A stretch of DNA of 64,000 nt from contig JBCBET010000003.1 in NCBI GenBank assembly GCA_038528385.1, forward strand, positions 1 through 64,000. The letters are read 5' to 3'. The notes below the pieces were generated by a model that searched no databases, was not told where the DNA came from, and was given only the letters and a program-made list of their open reading frames with translations. Position numbers and translations under genes: made by a program. The stretch is from Shimia_B sp038528385. Lineage in GTDB: Bacteria > Pseudomonadota > Alphaproteobacteria > Rhodobacterales > Rhodobacteraceae. This document shows positions 15,251 to 21,343 of the stretch, in pieces (position 1 is the stretch's first letter; every line of letters starts with the position of its first letter).

Positions 15251-16402
15251 TCAGCCCTTCATCTTCTCCCAGAAATTCTTCACCGACTTCACGAAGCTCG
15301 AGCTTTCGGGATTGTTGTCGGCGCTGAGCTCCTCGAACTCCTTGAGGAGCTCTTTCTGCCGGCTCGTGAGGTTCACCGGCGTCTCCACGGCGAGCTCGAT
15401 GAACATGTCGCCCGTGCCAGCACCGCGCAGCGCGGGCATCCCCTTGGCGCGGAGCCGCATCTGGCGGCCCGACTGGCTGCCCGCGGGGATCTTCACCCGG
15501 CTGCGGCCGCCATCGATGGTGGGTACCTCGATATCGCCGCCCATGGCCGCCGCGGTCATGCTCACCGGCACACGGCAATAAAGGTCCGAGCCCTCGCGCT
15601 GAAAGATCGGGTGATCGGTCACCTCGATAAAAATGTAGAGATCGCCCGAGGGCCCGCCGCGCATCCCGGCCTCTCCCTCGCCGGTGAGGCGGATGCGGGT
15701 GCCCGTCTCCACGCCCGCGGGGATGGTCACGCTGAGCGCGCGATCCTTTTCCACGCGCCCCGCACCGCCGCAGACGCGGCAGGGGTTCTGGATGATCTGG
15801 CCCGTCCCGTTGCAGGTGGGGCAGGTCCGCTCCACCGTGAAAAAGCCCTGCTGCGCGCGCACCTTGCCCATGCCCGAGCAGGTGGGGCAGGTCGTGGGCT
15901 CGCTGCCGCCCTCGGCGCCCGACCCGTCGCAGGCCGTGCAGGTGACCGAGGTGGGCACGTTGATCGTCTTGGAAAGGCCCTCGAAGGCGTCCTCGAGATC
16001 GATGCGCATGTTGTAGCGCAGATCCGAGCCCCGCGCGGCGCGCCGGCCCCGGCCCCCGCGCTGCTGACCGCCCATGAAATCGCCGAAGAGGTCGTCGAAC
16101 ACGTCCGAAAACGCGGAGGCGAAATCGCCCTGCCCACCCGCCGCGCCCGCGCGCCCGCCGCCACCGCCCATGCCGCCCTCGAAGGCGGCGTGGCCGAAGC
16201 GGTCATAGGCCGCCTTCTTGTCAGCATCTTTCAGGACGTCATAGGCCTCGTTCACTTCCTTGAACTGGGCCTCGGCATTGGGATTGTCGGAATTGCGGTC
16301 GGGGTGCAGCTCCTTCGCCTTGCGGCGATAGGCTTTCTTGATCTCGTCGGCCGGTGCGCCTTTCGAGATCCCCAACGTATCGTAATAGTCGCGCTTGCTC
16401 AT
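15251..16402 (-). CDS. dnaJ: Chaperone DnaJ (Hsp40)
   Basis: A full-length 383-residue co-chaperone that delivers clients to DnaK and stimulates its ATPase. The J domain (about 1-70) has YYDTLGISKGA and the HPD motif in LHPDRNSDN. A G/F-rich linker follows (about 75-130). Four CxxCxGxG zinc repeats are visible: CTACDGSG, CPTCSGMG, CPTCNGTG and CRVCGGAG. The C-terminal substrate domain follows. AGGGAG lies before the ATG. It is 72 bases downstream of dnaK on the same strand and probably co-transcribed, with a strong hairpin between the two. Confidence 0.98.
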   Translation of the reverse strand: MSKRDYYDTLGISKGAPADEIKKAYRRKAKELHPDRNSDNPNAEAQFKEVNEAYDVLKDADKKAAYDRFGHAAFEGGMGGGGGRAGAAGGQGDFASAFSDVFDDLFGDFMGGQQRGGRGRRAARGSDLRYNMRIDLEDAFEGLSKTINVPTSVTCTACDGSGAEGGSEPTTCPTCSGMGKVRAQQGFFTVERTCPTCNGTGQIIQNPCRVCGGAGRVEKDRALSVTIPAGVETGTRIRLTGEGEAGMRGGPSGDLYIFIEVTDHPIFQREGSDLYCRVPVSMTAAAMGGDIEVPTIDGGRSRVKIPAGSQSGRQMRLRAKGMPALRGAGTGDMFIELAVETPVNLTSRQKELLKEFEELSADNNPESSSFVKSVKNFWEKMKG

Positions 16403-16418
16403 CAGCGGGCTCCCTAAA

Positions 16419-16459
16419 AGGAACGTGGGGCGACCCGATCAGCCGCCCCATTGGTTCCT
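16419..16459 (-). terminator. Intercistronic hairpin with T4 between dnaK and dnaJ
   Basis: On the minus strand, arms AGGAAC / GTTCCT and TGGGGCG / CGCCCCA form a two-part stem (6 + 7 pairs, small internal loop, 11-base loop), followed by TTTT and then the dnaJ ribosome-binding site. It starts 15 bases after the dnaK stop. It could be a leaky terminator or an RNA-processing site that lowers dnaJ relative to dnaK. Confidence 0.6.
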
Positions 16460-16474
16460 GACAAGACCGGCGCG

Positions 16475-18391
16475 TTAGCGCTTGTCGTCGCCCAGATCTT
16501 CGAAGTCGGCATCGACGATGTCCTCGTCCACGCCACGATCGCCATCGGCGGGCTCTTCGCCGTCACCGGCATTCGCGCTTTCCTGGGAGGCCTTGTAGAT
16601 CGCCTCGCCCAGCTTCATGGCGGCCTCGGTCACGTTCTGGATGCCGCCCTTGATCTTGCCGGCATCCTCGCCCTCGAGGTCCTCCTTGAGCGCGGAGATC
16701 GCAAGCTCGATGGCCTCGATCGTGGACGGGTCCACCTTGTCGGAATGCTCCTCCATGGATTTCTCCGTGGAGTGGATGAGGCTCTCCGCCTGGTTCTTGG
16801 CTTCCACCAGCTCGCGGCGGCTCTTGTCCGCCTCGGCGTTCTCCTCGGCGTCCTTGACCATCTTTTCGATGTCGTCGTCGCTGAGACCGCCGGAGGCCTG
16901 GATGGTGATCTTCTGCTCCTTGCCGGTGCCTTTGTCGGCGGCACCAACGGACACGATGCCGTTGGCGTCGATGTCGAAGGTCACCTCGATCTGCGGCACG
17001 CCGCGAGGCGCGGGCGGGATATCCTCGAGGTTGAAGGCGCCGAGCATCTTGTTGTCGGTGGCCATCTCACGCTCGCCCTGGAAGACGCGGATCGTCACGG
17101 CGTTCTGGTTGTCTTCGGCCGTGGAGAAGATCTGGCTCTTCTTCGTGGGGATCGTGGTGTTGCGGTCGATGAGGCGGGTAAACACGCCACCCAGCGTCTC
17201 GATGCCGAGCGAGAGCGGCGTCACGTCGAGGAGGACGACGTCCTTCACGTCACCCTGGAGCACGCCCGCCTGGATCGCGGCGCCCATGGCCACCACCTCA
17301 TCGGGGTTCACGCCCTTGTTCGGCTCCTTGCCGAAGAACTTCGTCACCTCTTCGATCACCTTGGGCATGCGCGTCATGCCGCCCACGAGCACGACCTCGT
17401 CGATCTCGCCGGTGGACACGCCCGCATCCTTGAGCGCCGCCTTGCAGGGCGCGAGCGACTGCTTGATGAGGTCGCCCACGAGGCTCTCGAGCTTCGCACG
17501 GGTGAGTTTGACCACCATATGGAGCGGCGTGCCGGTCTTGCCGTCCATGGAGATGAAGGGCTGGTTGATCTCCGTCTGCGACGAGGAGCTGAGCTCGATC
17601 TTCGCCTTTTCGGCGGCTTCCTTCAGGCGCTGGAGCGCCATCTTGTCCGCCGTCAGATCAACGCCGTGCTCTTTCTTGAACTCTTCGGCGAGGTAATTGA
17701 CGATGCGCATGTCGAAATCTTCACCGCCGAGGAACGTGTCCCCGTTGGTGGATTTCACTTCGAAAAGGCCGTCGTCGATCTCGAGGATGGTCACGTCGAA
17801 CGTGCCGCCGCCGAGGTCGTAGACCGCGATCGTCTGGGTGTCTTTCTTGTCGAGACCGTAGGCGAGGGCCGCCGCCGTGGGCTCGTTGATGATGCGCAGC
17901 ACTTCGAGGCCCGCGATCTTGCCCGCGTCCTTCGTGGCCTGGCGCTGGGCGTCGTTGAAGTAAGCCGGGACGGTGATGACCGCCTGCTCCACCTTCTCGC
18001 CGAGATAGGACTCAGCCGTCTCTTTCATCTTTTGCAGGATGAAGGCGGAGATTTGGGAGGGGGAATACTTCTCACCCTTCGCCTCGACCCAGGCATCGCC
18101 CTGACCGCCATTGATGACGTTGAAGGGCATGTTCTTCTTGTCCTTGGCGAGGTCCGCGTCGTCGAACCGGCGGCCGATGAGACGCTTGACGCCGAAGATG
18201 GTGTTCGTCGGGTTGGTGACGGCCTGGCGTTTCGCTGGCTGGCCCGTGAGGCGCTCGTCATCCGTGAAGGCGACAATGGAGGGCGTAGTGCGTGCGCCTT
18301 CCGAGTTTTCGATCACGCGGGGCTGGGAGCCGTCCATGATGGCCACGCAGCTGTTGGTCGTCCCGAGGTCGATACCGATGACTTTTGCCAT
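16475..18391 (-). CDS. dnaK: Chaperone DnaK (Hsp70)
   Basis: A full-length 638-residue Hsp70. The ATPase domain begins VIGIDLGTTNSCVAIMDG and contains AVITVPAYFNDAQRQATKDA, IINEPTAAALAYGLDK, VYDLGGGTFDVTILE and VVLVGGMTRMPKVIEEV. The substrate domain contains DVTPLSLGIETLGGVFT. The lid is followed by the conserved acidic end DADFEDLGDDKR. A matching heat-shock promoter lies about 105-135 bases upstream. Genes grpE and hrcA are not adjacent in this window. Confidence 0.99.
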   Translation of the reverse strand: MAKVIGIDLGTTNSCVAIMDGSQPRVIENSEGARTTPSIVAFTDDERLTGQPAKRQAVTNPTNTIFGVKRLIGRRFDDADLAKDKKNMPFNVINGGQGDAWVEAKGEKYSPSQISAFILQKMKETAESYLGEKVEQAVITVPAYFNDAQRQATKDAGKIAGLEVLRIINEPTAAALAYGLDKKDTQTIAVYDLGGGTFDVTILEIDDGLFEVKSTNGDTFLGGEDFDMRIVNYLAEEFKKEHGVDLTADKMALQRLKEAAEKAKIELSSSSQTEINQPFISMDGKTGTPLHMVVKLTRAKLESLVGDLIKQSLAPCKAALKDAGVSTGEIDEVVLVGGMTRMPKVIEEVTKFFGKEPNKGVNPDEVVAMGAAIQAGVLQGDVKDVVLLDVTPLSLGIETLGGVFTRLIDRNTTIPTKKSQIFSTAEDNQNAVTIRVFQGEREMATDNKMLGAFNLEDIPPAPRGVPQIEVTFDIDANGIVSVGAADKGTGKEQKITIQASGGLSDDDIEKMVKDAEENAEADKSRRELVEAKNQAESLIHSTEKSMEEHSDKVDPSTIEAIELAISALKEDLEGEDAGKIKGGIQNVTEAAMKLGEAIYKASQESANAGDGEEPADGDRGVDEDIVDADFEDLGDDKR

Positions 18392-18496
18392 GTTCTCTCA
18401 TCCCTTCTCTGGCGATGTATGGTGAGGGCCCGCCTGGCGCGGCACCCGTGGGTCAAATGGTTCAGAAGCGGCCGGTGGCCGCCTCGCTACCGGGCT

Positions 18497-18525
18497 ATAT
18501 AGGAAGGTCACCGGGGGCCTGCAAG
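18497..18525 (-). promoter_or_regulatory. Sigma-32 (RpoH) heat-shock promoter of dnaK
   Basis: On the minus strand CTTG is followed, after exactly 18 bases, by CCTATAT. This matches the alphaproteobacterial RpoH consensus (CTTG, 17-18 bases, CYTATNT) in every defined base. It implies a dnaK leader of about 100 bases. The same pattern with a 17-base spacer precedes hslO. Confidence 0.85.
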
Positions 18526-18552
18526 GAACCGTGAGGTGGCCGTGAGGAGAGA

Positions 18553-19158
18553 ATGCAACCGCTGCGCGTGAAGGGTTTCGAGGTCCACAAAGGCTGGCTC
18601 GACGGCGCTGCTCAGGCCGCGCTGGTGGAGGATCTGCGCGGCGTTCTGCGCGCCGCGCCGCTCGTGCAGCCGGTGACGCCCGCGGGGCGGCCGATGTCGG
18701 TGCGGATGTCGGCGGCGGGGCGGCTGGGCTGGATCACGGATCGGCGCGGCTACCGCTACGCCGAGACGCATCCCGCGGGCACGCCCTGGCCGCCCATCCC
18801 CGATGCGGTTCTGGCGATCTGGCGCGGCGTGACGGGGCAGGCCCGCACGCCCGATTGCTGCCTGATCAATTGGTACGGGGAGGGCGCGAAGATGGGGATG
18901 CACCAGGACCGCGACGAGGGCGATTTCGACTGGCCGGTGGTGTCGGTGTCGCTGGGCGACGCCGCCCTTTTCCGGATGGGCAACACGGAGCGCGGCGGCA
19001 GGACGGAGAGCGTCTGGCTCGAGAGCGGCGATGTGGTGGTGATGGGCGGGGCGGCGCGGCTCGCCTATCACGGGATCGACCGGGTGCGGCACGGGTCGTC
19101 CACGCTCCTGCGCGATGGCGGGCGCCTCAATCTGACGCTGCGGGTTGTGGCGCCCTGA
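18553..19158 (+). CDS. alkB: Alpha-ketoglutarate-dependent DNA dioxygenase AlkB
   Basis: A 201-residue Fe(II)/2-oxoglutarate dioxygenase that reverses N-alkyl damage (1-methyladenine, 3-methylcytosine). LINWYGEGAKMGMHQDRDE carries the HxD iron ligands, and DWPVVSVSLGDAALFRMGN follows as in Escherichia coli AlkB. The second His and the 2-oxoglutarate Arg are in YHGIDRVRHGSS and RLNLTLR. Length is typical for class AlkB. A good GAGGAGA site precedes the ATG. It is divergent from dnaK, and a perfect hairpin follows its stop codon. Confidence 0.95.
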   Translation: MQPLRVKGFEVHKGWLDGAAQAALVEDLRGVLRAAPLVQPVTPAGRPMSVRMSAAGRLGWITDRRGYRYAETHPAGTPWPPIPDAVLAIWRGVTGQARTPDCCLINWYGEGAKMGMHQDRDEGDFDWPVVSVSLGDAALFRMGNTERGGRTESVWLESGDVVVMGGAARLAYHGIDRVRHGSSTLLRDGGRLNLTLRVVAP

Positions 19159-19160
19159 GC

Positions 19161-19188
19161 GCCACGAATTTCCGAAGAAATTCGTGGC
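19161..19188 (+). terminator. Perfect hairpin after alkB (dispersed element, copy 2)
   Basis: A 12-base arm (GCCACGAATTTC), loop CGAA, and the exact complementary arm start two bases after the alkB stop. The central 24 bases are identical, in the same orientation relative to the upstream gene, to the hairpin after dnaJ at 15212-15235. No T-run follows. Confidence 0.65.
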
Positions 19189-19237
19189 TCCGGGGCGGGT
19201 TAACTGGCTGTTAAGGGGAATCGTCGCGTATGCACCC

Positions 19238-19981
19238 ATGCAATTTGGCGAAAAATCCATGGAGCTCTTCGGCGGCGATGAGGTGCCCGTCCTCCGCGGC
19301 GGGCCGCAGCCCTCCTATATTCGCGACCACCGCACACGCCTGCGCGCGCGGTTCATGGCCGGCGGGCCCGACGCGTTGCCCGATTACGAACTGCTCGAGC
19401 TTCTGCTCTTTCGCGCCATCCCGCGCCAGGACGTCAAACCGTTGGCCCGCGCGCTCCTGGAGACCTTCGGCGATTTCAACCGCGTCGTGTCCGCCGATCC
19501 CGACCGCCTCGCCGCGGTCAAAGGCGCGGGCCAGGCGGTCATCACCGAGCTCAAGATCGTGGAGGCCGCGGCGCACCGCCTCGCCCGCGCGCGCGTTCTG
19601 CAGCGGCCGGTGCTATCGGGCTGGGCCGAGCTCGTGGATTACTGCCACACCGCCATGGCCCACCGCACGACCGAGCAGTTCCGCGTGCTCTACCTCGATC
19701 GCAAGAACGTCCTCGTGGCCGACGAGGCGCAAGCGAAGGGCACCGTCGATCACGTACCTGTCTATCCGCGCGAGGTGGTGAAGCGCGCGCTTGCGCTCGA
19801 CGCCTCCGCGCTCATCCTCGTGCACAATCACCCCTCGGGCGACCCCACCCCGTCGGAGGCCGACATCGCCATGACCCACCAAGTGGCCCAGGCGGCGGAG
19901 GCCTTGGGGATCGTGCTCCACGACCACCTCATCATTGGGCAGAGCCGGGAACTCAGCTTCCGTTCGGAAGGCTACCTGTAG
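19238..19981 (+). CDS. radC: RadC-type JAB domain DNA-repair-associated protein
   Basis: A 247-residue protein with an N-terminal helix-hairpin-helix region (LPDYELLELLLFRAIPRQD, FGDFNRVVSADPDRLAAVKG) and a C-terminal MPN/JAMM metalloprotease-like domain. The latter has the zinc motif LVHNHPSGDPTPSEAD (H-x-H-x10-D). RadC proteins are widespread, but their biochemical role is unsettled; the old repair assignment is weak. The start is uncertain: ATG 19238 (used) or ATG 19259, and neither has a strong ribosome-binding site. Confidence 0.9.
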   Translation: MQFGEKSMELFGGDEVPVLRGGPQPSYIRDHRTRLRARFMAGGPDALPDYELLELLLFRAIPRQDVKPLARALLETFGDFNRVVSADPDRLAAVKGAGQAVITELKIVEAAAHRLARARVLQRPVLSGWAELVDYCHTAMAHRTTEQFRVLYLDRKNVLVADEAQAKGTVDHVPVYPREVVKRALALDASALILVHNHPSGDPTPSEADIAMTHQVAQAAEALGIVLHDHLIIGQSRELSFRSEGYL

Positions 19982-20026
19982 GGCTGGGTGCGGGGACCGG
20001 CACGGCCCCCCTCTGAGACTGGCGTG

Positions 20027-21199
20027 TCAGAGCCGCGAGACCTTGAGGTTGGGCAGGATGTTCCGCAGCACCATGAAGTCGCCGATCGCCTCGCAGCCGG
20101 GCACCGAGAGCGTGAGGTCCACGATCCGCACGCCGCCGGCGCTGCCCGTCCGGCCGAGCGTCTGCGCGGCCACATCGGTGGCACAATTGGCGGCGGTGAT
20201 CTCGGTCTCCACGCTGATCGCCACGTCGCCGGCGAATTCCGCCGCGCGGCGCGGCACGGTATAGACCTGCGCGAAGCGGGGCCGAGCGGCGCGCGCATCG
20301 CCCAAAGTCATCAGGAAGCCGCCCTCGCCGATGGCCGTGAGCGCCGCAGATCCCGGCGCGCCGAGCCAGACATGGCCGTCCTCGCCATAGGCCGCGCCGG
20401 CCTCGAGCGCGTGGAGCTCGAAGGCCGCGGCGCCTTGCCACTGCACGACCACCCGGTCAAAGCCGGAGAGCGTGGGCACGGTCACCGCGCCCGTGAGGCC
20501 CGTACCGTCGGTGAAATCGGCCATGAAGACGGCCTCTTCCGCCAGGGCCGGGGCGACCAGCGTCGCGCGACCCTCACCGTCGGTGCGGGCCGAAAACATC
20601 ATCCCCTCGTGGTGCACCGTGAAATCGGCATGGGCCGCGCAGGGCGCCACCACCGTCAGCGACACGAGCGCCGCGTCGCGGGCAACGGCGCCCATGGACG
20701 GGGTGCAGTCGCGGGCCATCATCGGCACGGGATCAAGCCCCGTGGGGTCGGTGGAGACCGGGCCGGGAAGCTTCGCGGGCGCGATCTCCGTCAGGGGCGC
20801 CAGGTCCGGGGCGTCGGGAGCCGCGAGGGTCACGGATGCGGGAGAGAATTGCGGCAGGTCGAGCTTCTGCGCCGCGAACGGCGCGTCGGCACCGGGCACC
20901 ACGACGCGCTTTTGCGCTTCCGCCGCGACCCGGATGAGCGCGGCATCGCTGGCGTCGAGCACCGGGTCGCGCGGCAATTCGGGGATCTGGAAGGTGTTCG
21001 CCTTGGCAATCACGGGGGCAATCACGGGGGCAATCACGGGACCGGAGACCGGGGCGGGCGGCGGCGTGAACGCGGCGTCGGCCTCGCGCTGCTGCATGAA
21101 AAAGCCCACGCCCATGGCCACGGCGAACGTGCCGGCGGCCATCGCGAGCTTGCGGGCCGTATCGCCCAGGTCGGTCGAGGATTCGAAAGGCAAAGCCAC
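20027..21199 (-). CDS. Membrane-anchored periplasmic protein downstream of secA, function unknown
   Basis: About 390 residues. A single hydrophobic segment near residues 20-38 (LAMAAGTFAVAMGVGFFMQ) suggests an N-terminal anchor. A Pro/Ala-rich linker follows, with the repeat VIAP-VIAP-VIA encoded by three perfect 12-base units. The rest, about residues 160-390, is predicted extracytoplasmic, beta-rich, and has four or more Cys (RDCTPS, VAPCAAH, ANCATD, PGCEA). I do not recognise a family; relatives in Rhodobacteraceae are, I think, often auto-named 'translocase' because of the secA neighbour, which is not evidence. The start is GTG 21199, TTG 21193 or GTG 21211. Confidence 0.7.
   Translation of the reverse strand: MALPFESSTDLGDTARKLAMAAGTFAVAMGVGFFMQQREADAAFTPPPAPVSGPVIAPVIAPVIAKANTFQIPELPRDPVLDASDAALIRVAAEAQKRVVVPGADAPFAAQKLDLPQFSPASVTLAAPDAPDLAPLTEIAPAKLPGPVSTDPTGLDPVPMMARDCTPSMGAVARDAALVSLTVVAPCAAHADFTVHHEGMMFSARTDGEGRATLVAPALAEEAVFMADFTDGTGLTGAVTVPTLSGFDRVVVQWQGAAAFELHALEAGAAYGEDGHVWLGAPGSAALTAIGEGGFLMTLGDARAARPRFAQVYTVPRRAAEFAGDVAISVETEITAANCATDVAAQTLGRTGSAGGVRIVDLTLSVPGCEAIGDFMVLRNILPNLKVSRL
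21005..21040 (+). repeat. Three perfect 12-base tandem repeats inside a coding region
   Basis: The unit GGCAATCACGGG occurs three times in a row without a mismatch. It is in frame and encodes the repeated Val-Ile-Ala-Pro linker of the gene at 20027-21199. Copy number could change by slippage without breaking the frame. Confidence 0.9.
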
Positions 21200-21259
21200 A
21201 CCCCTTTCCACGGTTAATCAAACGTGAAGGTCGGCAAGGAATCTGGCAGCGAGACGACC

Positions 21260-21290
21260 GCGCAAAGGCGAAGGCGCGGAGTCTTTGCGC
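21260..21290 (-). terminator. Hairpin between secA and its downstream gene
   Basis: Perfect 8-base arms GCGCAAAG / CTTTGCGC enclose a 15-base loop. A second inverted repeat (CCGGGGGC / GCCCCCGG) overlaps its right side and extends to about 21335. Neither is followed by a T-run, so termination after secA is only a guess. Confidence 0.3.
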
Positions 21291-21343
21291 CGGGGGCCGG
21301 GCAGGAATCCGCCGAAAGTGAGGCAGAGCCCCCGGCGGAGGGC

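Noticed and set aside
16451..18502. 683-codon plus-strand open frame opposite dnaK
   Set aside because: It is the GC-rich antisense shadow of a certain dnaK; composition is Leu/Val/His/Gly/Asp-rich, with no motifs.
21005..21040. Tandem 12-base repeats as an iteron or CRISPR-like array
   Set aside because: They are contiguous, in frame, and encode a linker; there are no spacers.
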